In this document: positions 32,432 through 41,330 of the stretch, piece by piece
How the letters are laid out: the number at the start of each line of letters is the position of its first letter
How positions within the stretch are numbered: position 1 is the first letter of the stretch
Origin: JBBBNV01 sp037137075
Lineage (GTDB): Bacteria; Bacillota; Bacilli; Paenibacillales; NBRC-103111
Assembly (NCBI RefSeq): GCF_037137075.1
Contig: NZ_JBBBNV010000001.1
Span: 310,001 to 374,000 of the forward strand
Direction: 5' to 3'
DNA: 64,000 nucleotides
Translations under genes and position numbers: made by a program
The notes under the pieces: generated by a model
The model's input: only the letters and a program-made list of their open reading frames with translations
Database searches by the model: none
What the model was told of the DNA's origin: nothing

Positions 32432-34417
32432 TCAATCGTTAGCCGATTCATATTTAAAGGTGCTGATTAGCCCCTTCAGTTTCCCGGCCATTTGAGTCAG
32501 CGAATCCGCCGATGCCGTAATTTCTATCATGGACGCAAGCTGCTCCTGAGCGGATGCAGCGACTTCCTCAGAAACAGCGGCATTTCCGGTGGCAATCAAT
32601 GTCAGCTCCTTCGCGGCCTGGGACACGGTCTGCACTCCCGAGGAAATTCGCTGAACAACCGCAACGACCTCCTCCACGAGTGGACCCGTTTCCCTCATGC
32701 TATCCACAATCAGGTTGAACTTGAGAATGGTATCCTTCGAGATTCGCAGGCCGTCCTCTACCTCGCCTGTCACCTTCGCCATCGTAGTCACCGTGCCGGC
32801 AGTATTGTGCTGTATTTCCTGAATGAGCTGCTTAATATGTAGGGTCGAATCCTGGGACTGCTCCGCCAGCTTGCGCACCTCGCTGGCCACGACCGCAAAG
32901 CCTCTGCCGTTCTCTCCCGCCCTGGCCGCCTCAATGGAGGCATTCAGCGCCAGCAGATTGGTTTGGTTCGCGATTTCGCCAATCACATCCGAGATGTTGC
33001 CGATTTCCTGTACGTGGTCATGCAGCCGCTGAATTTGTTCGTTGGACCTGGTGACGGACAAGGAGATCGATTGCATTTGCTCCACGGTTTGCTGAACTGC
33101 CTCGCCGCCTTCTCTGGCCTGATCGGTGGTATGCCGTGTCAAATCCGCAACCGCCGCCGTTCTATCCGCAATGACGGCAATGCCGGAGGCGATATCGCCA
33201 AGCTGCCGGGCATTGTCCTCCAGGCTGCCGGTTTGGGTTTCAGCGCTGCCCGCAATTTCCTGCACTGCGCCGGACACCTGCTCGCTGGCTTCGCTGGTCT
33301 GCTTGGCGCTTTCAGTGAGATCCGCCGCCGCAGTCGCCACCTGACCGGCGCTTTGATTAACATTTTCAACAAGCAGACGCAGGTTTTGCTGCATTTGCGC
33401 AAAGGCTTGTCCGAGCGCACCGATTTCATCGCTGGAATCAACGCGGATGGTTTGTGTCAAATCCCCTTGGCTCATCAGCACTGCCTGCTGCTTCATCCGC
33501 TGGATCGGCCGAACAATCGAACGCAGAATGAAATAAATCACGACGGCTCCAAGCGCTAGGCAAATAAGGATGGTAATGGCAGTTTCCCTCAATATCGGAA
33601 AAACAGCATCGGATATTTCGGAAGTGTACATCGTTCCAGCAATTTTCCAGCCTGTTGAGGAGTTCGTCATATATGTCATTTCTTTGCTTTCCCCGTTAAA
33701 CACGTAAACAAACTCATTCTGCTGGTTTTCATACAACCTCTTCCAGAAATCCTCAGACGCTTCTGTTCCTGCAAGAGCAGTCGGATGCGAAATATATTTC
33801 CCATGCTGGTCAAGCAGCACCATGTAACCTTCGTGACCCACTTTCAAGCTTTCCGCTTTCTTTTTCATATCGCTGAGACTAATTTCTATGGCGAATACCC
33901 CTTTTCCGTCCGGGGTAGCCTGTGAAATACTAAAGACCATGCTGCCAGTTCCCGCGGAGGCATAAGGGGATGTAATCGTGTGTTTGCCCGGCTCAGCCAA
34001 GGCTTGTGTATACCATTCGCGATGCTTGTGATTGAAATCGGCCCCAAGATCAATATTCGGCGAGCGGTAATAGCGGCCATCATCCATCCCGAAAGAAAGA
34101 CTGTTCACTTCAGGATGAAGGGAGACATATTGGTCAAACATGGACTGAACGGTTGCCCTGTCAAACGAAAACCGGTCCAATCGTTTTAAAAAAAATTGCA
34201 AATCATTTATTTTATAGGCAATGGCATCATCTATATTTTTATTAAGCATCTCTACATTGTTATCTGCGGTGTTCATAATTTGTTTTCGCAGCTCCTGCTT
34301 GGAGCTGATGAACGAGAAGATTCCGACGGATACTGCCGGCAAAATGAGTACAATAACAAAGGCGCTAATCAGCTTTGTTTTAAAATCTTTTCTCACGCTG
34401 TTCCATAAGGAGATCAT
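32432..34417 (-). CDS. Methyl-accepting chemotaxis protein with dCache-type sensor
   Basis: A 661-residue membrane chemoreceptor. A first helix (about 17-38) and a second (about 281-303) bracket a 240-residue extracellular Cache-type domain with the patterns REWYTQAL and GYMVLLDQHGKYISHPT. A HAMP segment follows (LRSIVRPIQRMKQQAVLMSQGDLTQTIRV), then the signalling domain with the conserved tip EIANQTNLLALNASIEAARAGENGRGFAVVASEVRKLAEQS. It should relay ligand binding to CheA/CheW. The ligand is unknown. It has GAGAGG before the ATG, is alone on its strand with its own terminator, and is divergent from the germination operon. Confidence 0.95.
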   Translation of the reverse strand: MISLWNSVRKDFKTKLISAFVIVLILPAVSVGIFSFISSKQELRKQIMNTADNNVEMLNKNIDDAIAYKINDLQFFLKRLDRFSFDRATVQSMFDQYVSLHPEVNSLSFGMDDGRYYRSPNIDLGADFNHKHREWYTQALAEPGKHTITSPYASAGTGSMVFSISQATPDGKGVFAIEISLSDMKKKAESLKVGHEGYMVLLDQHGKYISHPTALAGTEASEDFWKRLYENQQNEFVYVFNGESKEMTYMTNSSTGWKIAGTMYTSEISDAVFPILRETAITILICLALGAVVIYFILRSIVRPIQRMKQQAVLMSQGDLTQTIRVDSSDEIGALGQAFAQMQQNLRLLVENVNQSAGQVATAAADLTESAKQTSEASEQVSGAVQEIAGSAETQTGSLEDNARQLGDIASGIAVIADRTAAVADLTRHTTDQAREGGEAVQQTVEQMQSISLSVTRSNEQIQRLHDHVQEIGNISDVIGEIANQTNLLALNASIEAARAGENGRGFAVVASEVRKLAEQSQDSTLHIKQLIQEIQHNTAGTVTTMAKVTGEVEDGLRISKDTILKFNLIVDSMRETGPLVEEVVAVVQRISSGVQTVSQAAKELTLIATGNAAVSEEVAASAQEQLASMIEITASADSLTQMAGKLKGLISTFKYESAND

Positions 34418-34623
34418 GATTTGTTTATTCCTCTCTGGTTGGTATTAATAAAAACGAATGCAGGTATGCCCAAGAGGTTATACATACACTCCCCGCAAGC
34501 CGAGCTGTTCCTCCTCTCTACTGATCTGGAAAGTATATATGACCCCGGAACCGGCACAAGATCCCAATTCATCAGGATCTAACTAGGTCTATTATACCAT
34601 ATTTTCATATTTTCATGGTGGTC

Positions 34624-34667
34624 GTCCGTGCGTAGTTGGTCCAACCGACCTCACGGACCTTTTTTTG
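34624..34667 (+). terminator. Terminator-like hairpin upstream of the germination operon
   Basis: GTCCGTG (34624-34630) pairs with CACGGAC (34652-34658) around an inner GTTG/CAAC hairpin and is followed by seven T. No plus-strand gene precedes it, so it ends an untranslated transcript or acts as an attenuator. The sigma-G-like promoter begins directly after. Confidence 0.65.
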
Positions 34668-34695
34668 TATATTATACATGATAAAGGTAATCCTA
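34667..34695 (+). promoter_or_regulatory. Candidate sigma-G promoter of the germination operon
   Basis: GTATA (34667-34671) and AATCCTA (34689-34695) are 17 bases apart and fit GHATR and CATNNTA with one mismatch. Germinant receptor operons are normally transcribed by sigma-G in the forespore. Confidence 0.55.
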
Positions 34696-34729
34696 ACGTT
34701 ACTGAAGCCTGATGAGAGGAGGATTTGTG

Positions 34730-36223
34730 TTGGATCCAGCATCCCGATTTTCCGAAGACGATCGAATATCGCAGGTGCTCGAGGACAATCGTCTGCGTAT
34801 AGAGACCATTTTCAAGCATTGCGATGATATTTCATTACTGCCTTGGAGCTACGGGCCTGATTTTCAGTTTCAGGCATTCTCAGTATACCTGCATACCCTC
34901 GTTCTAAAGAAAAAAGTAAACTACATGAAAGAATCGCTGCAGGATCTCGTGCCGCATGAGGTTGGTCCCGCAACGATGCTGGAAATCAGCGACGTTATTC
35001 AATTTTTTAGCGGAAAAGGCGTCTCCGCCCAGTCGGCGCAGCTGGTCTCTCATTTTGAAGCAGCAGTGCAAGCCGTGGTGATGGGAAATATCCTCATTTT
35101 TTTTGACGGCTGGGACCATGCGCTCAGCTATGAAGCCCTGGGTCTGGAAACCAGACAGGTCACGGAATCGACGAATGAATCGTCTGTCCAGGGGCCGCGT
35201 GAGGCAACGATTGAAAATCTGGATAAAAATATCGGGATGCTCCGGATGCGAATCAAGAGTCCTGCTTTCAAGGTTGAGCTGCTTCAGATCGGGACATACA
35301 GCAAGACCCGGATCATGTATGGCTATATGGAAACGCTAGTCCTGCCTGAAACCTTGGGCGAATTCAAAAAACGAATCGCAGCCATAGACGTTTCAATGGA
35401 GATCATGGAGCCCACCTTTATTGAATCCATGATTGAGGACTCAACTTACTCTCCATTTCCCCAGTACCGCTATACTGAACGTACGGATACGGCAGCCGCA
35501 GCTCTATTGGAAGGAAAAATCATTGTGATGACTCAAGGCTCGCCTTCAATTTTGATTTGTCCGGGATTATTTCCAGAGTTCTTCTTGACGAGTGAGGATT
35601 ACTATCAAAGAACCGTTCACTCCAGTTTGATTCGATTCCTAAGAATGGTTGCTTTTTTCATTTCACTTTTGCTGCCAAGCATATATATCGCTTTTTCCAC
35701 CTTTCATCCAGAATTGCTTCCGACGGTACTTCTCTTGACCATTCTGGATGCCAGAGAAGGGATTCCATTTCCGGCGTTGGTCGAGGCCTTTATTATGGAA
35801 TTTTTTCTGGAAATGCTTCGAGAAGCCGGAGTCCGCCTGCCGAAGCCGATTGGGTCGGCTGTCAGCATTGTCGGCGCACTTGTTATCGGGCAAGCTGCCA
35901 TTCAGGCTCATATCGCATCACCCGCCATGGTCATTGTGGTCGCCTCCACTGCAATTGCTTCCTTTGCTATCCCTCAGTACAATATCGGGATCAGCCTGCG
36001 GGTTCTAAGATTTCCTTTCATGCTTCTTTCAGCAACGCTTGGTGGATTTGGCCTGATGATTGGCGGCTTGTTGGTCTATCTGCATTTGACTTGCTTGCGG
36101 ACACTGGGTCAGCCATATCTGAAAACCTTGTCGCCGATTGACCCTCGCAAAATTGTGCAGCTGATTTTCCGGCCATCTATGAAAGCAATGCTACGCTATC
36201 CGCATAAGTCGCGAGGAGAATAA
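34730..36223 (+). CDS. Spore germinant receptor subunit A (GerA family)
   Basis: A 497-residue A subunit of a nutrient germinant receptor in the inner spore membrane. The N-terminal soluble part (about 1-270) contains HCDDISLLPWSYG, GNILIFFDGWDHALSYEA and the ESSVQGPREATIENLDKNI block that marks GerA-type subunits (usually E-x-V-x-R-G-P-R-E-G-F). The C-terminal part has four to five membrane helices, with GLFPEFFLTSEDYY just before and a TILDAREGIPFPALVEAF(I)MEF block. The start is a TTG at 34730, seven bases after GAGGAGG; a GTG at 34727 is next best, and the ATG at 34712 lies inside the ribosome site. The C subunit gene starts four bases after its stop. The germinant cannot be told from sequence. 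Confidence 0.95.
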   Translation: MDPASRFSEDDRISQVLEDNRLRIETIFKHCDDISLLPWSYGPDFQFQAFSVYLHTLVLKKKVNYMKESLQDLVPHEVGPATMLEISDVIQFFSGKGVSAQSAQLVSHFEAAVQAVVMGNILIFFDGWDHALSYEALGLETRQVTESTNESSVQGPREATIENLDKNIGMLRMRIKSPAFKVELLQIGTYSKTRIMYGYMETLVLPETLGEFKKRIAAIDVSMEIMEPTFIESMIEDSTYSPFPQYRYTERTDTAAAALLEGKIIVMTQGSPSILICPGLFPEFFLTSEDYYQRTVHSSLIRFLRMVAFFISLLLPSIYIAFSTFHPELLPTVLLLTILDAREGIPFPALVEAFIMEFFLEMLREAGVRLPKPIGSAVSIVGALVIGQAAIQAHIASPAMVIVVASTAIASFAIPQYNIGISLRVLRFPFMLLSATLGGFGLMIGGLLVYLHLTCLRTLGQPYLKTLSPIDPRKIVQLIFRPSMKAMLRYPHKSRGE

Positions 36224-36227
36224 ACTG

Positions 36228-37400
36228 ATGAGAACGATCCTCAAGATTTTCATCTGTACACCGCTGCTTATCCTTTTAGCAGGCTGCTGGAACAAGTTTG
36301 AGATGACAGAATGGGGATTTGTACAGGCCGTTGCAATCGATCGGTCGGATGAAGGCAAGATTGAGCTCAATGTTCATATCTACAAGCCGGGGGGCGATAT
36401 CACGAGGCAAATGAAAGGCGGTCATTCCTATATGAACATCCGGACGGAAGCGGATTCTGTCTTCGAGGCGGTCCGTGATATCCCTCTCCATCTGGGACGC
36501 AAAGCCCAGTGGAGTCATATGCGGGTCATACTGGTTGGCGAGGAGCTGGCCAAGAAAACCAGCATGACCGATCTGGTAGACTTTTTCGAACGCGACCACG
36601 AACCAAGAGAAACGATTTCCATCACGATAACCCAAGGCAGAGCCAGCGACTACTTAAACGCTGAGCTGTATGTCGAGAATACGATCGGTCAGCAAGTCAA
36701 AACACTCCAGCGAGCCGCTTCGCGGTTTTCATCAAAGACCACGTCTGTAAATTTGCTGGATGTCATTGTCACGTCCAAAAGTGAGGTCAATGCCATGATC
36801 GTTCCTTACGCACAATTGCGCAGCAGCAACGCAAAAAAGGAAAAGCAAATCATTTTGGCCGGAGCTGCTCTGCTGAAGGATGGAAAAATGAAGGATTCTG
36901 TTCTGTCCCCGGAGCAAGTCAAATATTATCTGATGCTGGCTGACAAATACGAAGGCGGGATTATCGATATCCCGTGCGATGCTTTGGAAAAGACGGGAAT
37001 TCACTTCACGGAGGCATTTGAGGTTGGTGAGCTCAAAACCAAAATGAAGCCGATGATCAAAGGGGATCAAGTTACCGTTCAAGTAAAAACCGAGATTGAA
37101 GGAACAATCGGCGAGCTTCATTGCTCTTCGATTGTGGATCTGGAATCTGAGAAGAAGCTGGCCCAAAGGATCGGTTCTATTGTTGAGGAACGTTTACGAG
37201 AAACCGTCCGTGTGCTGCAAAAACAGAAGACGGATGTCCTTGGGATTGGCAATCAACTCTATAGACACCACCCGACTGAATGGCAAAGCTGGAAAAAAAA
37301 TTGGGATATGCATTTTGCCCAGAGTCAGTTTGACATTCATGTCGATGTGACGATTCATAATGTCGGGAAGGTATCTGGCAAAGCTTCCGTCCGGCATTAG
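36228..37400 (+). CDS. Spore germinant receptor lipoprotein subunit C (Ger(x)C)
   Basis: A 390-residue lipoprotein with lipobox LLAGC (Cys20), anchored to the outer leaflet of the inner spore membrane. The Ger(x)C domains follow: the start CWNKFEMTEWGFVQAVAIDRSD, the R-P-R-E-like segment HEPRETISITITQG, and a C-terminal domain with an amphipathic helix (EERLRETVRVLQKQKTDVLGIG) and an HFAQSQFDIHVDVTI strand. It completes the receptor together with subunits A and B. It begins four bases after subunit A, consistent with one operon. Confidence 0.95.
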   Translation: MRTILKIFICTPLLILLAGCWNKFEMTEWGFVQAVAIDRSDEGKIELNVHIYKPGGDITRQMKGGHSYMNIRTEADSVFEAVRDIPLHLGRKAQWSHMRVILVGEELAKKTSMTDLVDFFERDHEPRETISITITQGRASDYLNAELYVENTIGQQVKTLQRAASRFSSKTTSVNLLDVIVTSKSEVNAMIVPYAQLRSSNAKKEKQIILAGAALLKDGKMKDSVLSPEQVKYYLMLADKYEGGIIDIPCDALEKTGIHFTEAFEVGELKTKMKPMIKGDQVTVQVKTEIEGTIGELHCSSIVDLESEKKLAQRIGSIVEERLRETVRVLQKQKTDVLGIGNQLYRHHPTEWQSWKKNWDMHFAQSQFDIHVDVTIHNVGKVSGKASVRH

Positions 37401-37436
37401 AATGCTATTTTCGGTTACAGTTAGGGGGAAGCGAAT

Positions 37437-37664
37437 ATGCCTGTGCAAATGATCGCACTGTTCATTGTTTACACCTCGATACTCGCGTATGATATTCCAC
37501 GATTAAAGCAATGCCGGTCTCCGGAACGAATTGCATACTGGCTGCTTATGCTCGCTTCGCTTTACCTGGGAATGGATTTTGTATTCAAGCTGCATTGGCC
37601 GAATCCAACCAGCATAGTCAAAGATCTGCTGGACAAGCCGTCCATGATGATTTTGAAATCTTGA
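37437..37664 (+). CDS. Small two-helix membrane protein, possible germinant receptor D subunit
   Basis: A 75-residue protein with two hydrophobic helices (about 3-19 and 33-50) separated by a charged loop (DIPRLKQCRSPERIAY). AGGGGG lies eight bases before the ATG, and the gene sits between subunits C and B with gaps of 36 and 45 bases, so it is almost certainly translated in the operon. Small two-helix D subunits occur in many germinant receptor operons and can alter receptor sensitivity. The match is by size, topology and position, not by a sequence signature that I can name. Confidence 0.75.
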   Translation: MPVQMIALFIVYTSILAYDIPRLKQCRSPERIAYWLLMLASLYLGMDFVFKLHWPNPTSIVKDLLDKPSMMILKS

Positions 37665-37709
37665 AAGAACCCTCTTAACAGACAGAAGTGAATTCGAAGG
37701 GATGCTTGT

Positions 37710-38807
37710 ATGAACAAACGGGAAACTATAAGCGCACATCAGCTAGCTGTACTGTTCTACGCCTTTATGACCGGATCTGCCATCATCAACATTCCGGCTC
37801 CCATAACGGCTCTAGCGCAGAATGGGGCATGGATATCCCTCATCATCGCGATTGCGGCTGGTTTTCTGTTTCTGGCTTGCATGCTGTATTTGCACCGTCA
37901 GTACCCGACGCTAACCTTCGTCGGCCATAGCCGGGAGATCCTGGGCAAGTATTTCACGATGCTTTTGTTCATTCCCTTTGTCCTTTTTTTAATGCTGCTG
38001 GTGTCGTATATCGTGATCGATATCGGTGCATTTTTCACAACGACAATGCTGAGAGAAACCCCCTCGTATGTGTTTCATTTGTTGATTCTCATGATAGCCA
38101 GCTTAACGGCGCGTGCGGGGATTGAAGTCATGGCGCGGATGTTCCCGCTGCTCGTCTACCTGATGCTTGGATTTACCATGCTCGTGCTAGTGTTCGCCTA
38201 TTCAAACTATCATCCTGAATACCTTCTTCCGATTATGCCAAGCGGCATCGGACCGGTTCTTGAAGGGGCTTATTTTCTGTATGGCTTCCCCTATGGGGAA
38301 ATTGTTGTCTTTGCCATGCTGCTGCCTTTTGTCCAGCGTAAAGAAGAAAGCGCGTTAGGAAAATATATGGGAACTGCTCTTCTTGTGAACGGACTAAGTC
38401 TCATCATTGTGACGATATGCTCCATTATGACTGCAGGACCGTACTCCGGCGAAGTCAAGTTCTCTGTTTTCCTCATCGCGCGAGTCATCAACGTTCAGGA
38501 CTTTGTCGAACGAGTAGAATCCGTGATTAGTCTGGCGCTGGTCGTGGCTTCTTATATGAAGACGACCATTGCGTTATTTGCACTGAATCTGGCATGCTCG
38601 CAGTTGCTGCGCTTACAGAATGACCGGATTTTATTTTTTCCGCTAACGATGTGCTGTTTCTTTCTGACACTCGTTTCGTTTAAGCATGAGATTGAGTTTG
38701 CGGAAATGATCCGGCTGCAATGGCCGTTGGTTGTCGCTATCGCGGCTGGACTTCCTGCTCTGGTGACCACAGGCGTATGCCTAGTCAAGAAATGGTTCAA
38801 AAGATAA
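37710..38807 (+). CDS. Spore germinant receptor subunit B (GerB family)
   Basis: A 365-residue integral membrane protein with about ten helices, of the APC-type transporter fold used by GerB subunits; this subunit often sets germinant specificity. It starts with the family pattern E-T-I-S-A-H-Q-L-A-V-L-F-Y, has the P-A-P-I-T stretch in helix 1, VFAYSNYHPEYLLPIMPSGIGPVLEGA in the middle, and the FPYGEIVVFAMLLPF segment near residue 200. AAGGG precedes the ATG. It is the last gene of the A-C-D-B operon. No clear terminator is visible before the convergent gene that ends at 38879. Confidence 0.93.
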   Translation: MNKRETISAHQLAVLFYAFMTGSAIINIPAPITALAQNGAWISLIIAIAAGFLFLACMLYLHRQYPTLTFVGHSREILGKYFTMLLFIPFVLFLMLLVSYIVIDIGAFFTTTMLRETPSYVFHLLILMIASLTARAGIEVMARMFPLLVYLMLGFTMLVLVFAYSNYHPEYLLPIMPSGIGPVLEGAYFLYGFPYGEIVVFAMLLPFVQRKEESALGKYMGTALLVNGLSLIIVTICSIMTAGPYSGEVKFSVFLIARVINVQDFVERVESVISLALVVASYMKTTIALFALNLACSQLLRLQNDRILFFPLTMCCFFLTLVSFKHEIEFAEMIRLQWPLVVAIAAGLPALVTTGVCLVKKWFKR

Positions 38808-38878
38808 GCGGCCCATGAGCCATTCACGGTTCTAGAAGAGGAACATCATCGTCCTGTACGCTTCTGTGGCATGATTCC

Positions 38879-39724
38879 TTATGTCCAGCTTAACCCTTCT
38901 TCCCTAAGCAGCTTCTTTAGCAGTCTAACGTTCATAATGAACAATTGGGCTCTCGTGAAGCCCTCTAGTTGGTTTGTGGATTCGAGCTTGGACTCGACAG
39001 AGATAACTCCGGCGTACTTTTTGCCTTGAAGCCTTTGAAGAAGCTCTCTGATTTGCCCGTCACCTTCTCCTATCAGAGCTGCTTTGCCAGTATTTATGAA
39101 AGCGTCCTTTGCCTGGACCCAAGATATATACGGCCAGACATAAGAATAAGCGTCCGTCATAGGCAGTACCTGAGATTGAATGAAGTTTGCGGGATCAAAG
39201 GCCAGGCGCAAGCAAGGGGAATGGACTGAATGAAAAATGTCCCGAAGACGTTCCCCGTTGCTCCCATATAGAAGGGCATCATTCTCAAGCATTAAGGTAA
39301 TCCCTTCCCGTTCAGCAATTTGCGCCATCAGCCTCATTCTACATATCACCTCATCCCGATACTCTCGCGGGTCTGCTCCTTTGGGCACATAAAATGAAAA
39401 AATTCGAACATTCGTGGTTTCGAAAAATCTAGCCAAGCAAATCGCATGCATTAAATCATGAAGCTGCGGTGTGAAAGGCTCTCTGATATCATACTTCCCA
39501 ATCGAGGTATTCAAGCTGTTGACCTTAAATCCGCGTTCGCGGATTTTTTTTTTCATTCGAACAATTTCTTTTTCCGGCAGTGCCAGCATATTAGATACAG
39601 GAGGAAAAACATTGCTCCCAACGCTTCGCAAATCCAGATAACGGATTCCTTCTTGCTCCAGAACATCCAATTGTGTATCCAAATCCGGTGAAATTTCATC
39701 TCCATAGCCTGACAAAAGGATCAT
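38879..39724 (-). CDS. Sugar phosphate isomerase/epimerase-like TIM-barrel protein
   Basis: A 281-residue member of the xylose isomerase-like TIM-barrel family. Visible metal-site features are the Glu of LMLENDALLYG (near 156), FDPANF with Asp and Asn (near 190), the VQAKDAF strand and the late Glu of GVISVESKLE. Members isomerise or epimerise sugars and related polyols or cleave glycosidic derivatives; the substrate is unknown. The start at 39724 (MILLSGYGDEISPD) has GGTGA and GGGAGGGG upstream and gives the family N-terminus; longer frames from 39817 are possible. A sigma-E-like -10 (CATACAAA, 39777-39770) lies upstream. It is divergent from two GMC oxidoreductase genes and may work with them. 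Confidence 0.85.
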   Translation of the reverse strand: MILLSGYGDEISPDLDTQLDVLEQEGIRYLDLRSVGSNVFPPVSNMLALPEKEIVRMKKKIRERGFKVNSLNTSIGKYDIREPFTPQLHDLMHAICLARFFETTNVRIFSFYVPKGADPREYRDEVICRMRLMAQIAEREGITLMLENDALLYGSNGERLRDIFHSVHSPCLRLAFDPANFIQSQVLPMTDAYSYVWPYISWVQAKDAFINTGKAALIGEGDGQIRELLQRLQGKKYAGVISVESKLESTNQLEGFTRAQLFIMNVRLLKKLLREEGLSWT

Positions 39725-39843
39725 ATTGAATTCACCGAGCCCCTCCCTTTTAATGTTCATTCTCTTCATTTGTATGTGTTTGTTCACAAGCAGATGTTTG
39801 GAACGAAAAAATCTCACGCCATGGACACATCGGAGGTAAGTAC

Positions 39844-41313
39844 ATGAGAATTCGCATAACAGAAGAACGAATGCCGAAACGTCCTCACACTTGCATACCT
39901 CCTATGTTGCCGCCTCTGGAGCAATGGATTCCCCTTGCTTCCCTGGAACAAATGCAGCAAACGGAGTATGATGCTCTTATTGTCGGCAGTGGTGCGGGCG
40001 GGGGAGCTGTCCTGTGGCGGCTGTGCGAGCGGTGGCAGCATAGCGGCAAAAGGATCGGCATGCTGGAAGCTGGAGACCTGTTGATTCCAACAAATGCGCG
40101 GAATATTTCTACTCTGGATCAAGAGCGGTGCGATCAATTCATCTCAAATCCCAAGGTTTCCATTCCGATGCGATTCCCTCAATTCCCCAATGCCATCGAG
40201 GTGATTGCACTTGGAGGAGGAACGTTGGTTTGGGACGCGAACTGTCCGCGCTTTCTTCCGTCGGTAATGGAGCATTGGCCGCTTCCCCCACAAGAATTAG
40301 AGCCTTTTTACAATATTGCGGAGCAGGTCATGAATGTTACGAAAGCCTATTCCGAGCAAGCTCCTGTCACCCAAATCCTGCTGAATCGGCTATGGCTTAA
40401 CGGTTATCCTGAAGCCAGCGCAATGCCGAGAGCGTTAAATCTGAATCCGGTCAAACGTGGAAAAATCGAGTCCGATGTTTTTTTTAGTTCCATTCTTTTT
40501 CTGGCGCGTGCTTTGAATTTGCGCAAGTTTGATTTAGCCGCCAACGCCCGTGTTACCCGAGTGCTGACCGAACGAGGCAAGGCGGTTGGCGTTGAGGTAA
40601 AAGATCGGGAGAAAACTACATTTCGAATCAAAGCGAAAACCATCATCTTATCGGCCAGTACTTTCGAAACGCCTCGAATTTTGCTCTATTCAGGAATTGT
40701 TGGACATGCGGTCGGACATTATCTTCTCGATCAAATTGCGTTGCGGGGCACAATCCGTGTGAATCGCTCCTCCTTATTCCCACGGAATATGGGACCCCTA
40801 TGGATCCTGATCCCCCAGACAGATCAACGTCCCTTTCAGTTTATGATTTCGGAAGAGGAGGCCAAATCTTCGGAAAACGAAATTGCGGTCCTCATTAGAA
40901 GCTATGCTGCTATTGAGCCGCGGTTTGAGAACCGGGTTGAGCTTGATCCTCAGCAAAGGGATGACTTTGGCGTTCCGAAGTTAAAGGTCCACTTTTCCCT
41001 TTCTCCTCACGATGAAGCGCAGCTTTCCCGATTAACCCTTGCGACGAAACAGGTAATCAGGACGTTAGGCGCTATCCATGAGGAGATTTGTCTCAGGCCC
41101 CCAGGCGATCCGCATCATGAATCTGGAACTTGCCGGATGGGGGTGGACCCTGCTGTTTCAGCAACAAATCCGTACGGCCAAATTCATGGAATCCCTTCAC
41201 TTTTTGTAGCGGATAATAGTGTGCTTCCTTCTCTCGGAGCAGCGAATCCGACACTCACAACAGTAGCACTGTCTATCCGTACAGCCGATTATATAGCCAG
41301 CCAAGCTCGCTAA
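39844..41313 (+). CDS. GMC-family FAD-dependent oxidoreductase, first of two
   Basis: A 489-residue flavoprotein. The FAD-binding motif is DALIVGSGAGGGAVLWRL near residue 43, followed by LEAGD, the GGGTLVWDANCPRF segment, a strand ending ILSASTFETPRILLYSG, and the C-terminal HESGTCRMG and ANPTLTTVAL blocks with the catalytic His and Asn/His positions. GMC enzymes oxidise alcohols or the hydroxyls of sugars. GGAGG lies seven bases before the ATG. It shares about 35-45 percent visible identity with the next gene, 17 bases downstream, so the pair arose by duplication. No signal peptide is present. The substrate is unknown. Confidence 0.92.
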   Translation: MRIRITEERMPKRPHTCIPPMLPPLEQWIPLASLEQMQQTEYDALIVGSGAGGGAVLWRLCERWQHSGKRIGMLEAGDLLIPTNARNISTLDQERCDQFISNPKVSIPMRFPQFPNAIEVIALGGGTLVWDANCPRFLPSVMEHWPLPPQELEPFYNIAEQVMNVTKAYSEQAPVTQILLNRLWLNGYPEASAMPRALNLNPVKRGKIESDVFFSSILFLARALNLRKFDLAANARVTRVLTERGKAVGVEVKDREKTTFRIKAKTIILSASTFETPRILLYSGIVGHAVGHYLLDQIALRGTIRVNRSSLFPRNMGPLWILIPQTDQRPFQFMISEEEAKSSENEIAVLIRSYAAIEPRFENRVELDPQQRDDFGVPKLKVHFSLSPHDEAQLSRLTLATKQVIRTLGAIHEEICLRPPGDPHHESGTCRMGVDPAVSATNPYGQIHGIPSLFVADNSVLPSLGAANPTLTTVALSIRTADYIASQAR

Positions 41314-41330
41314 CAGGGAGGAGAAGTAGT

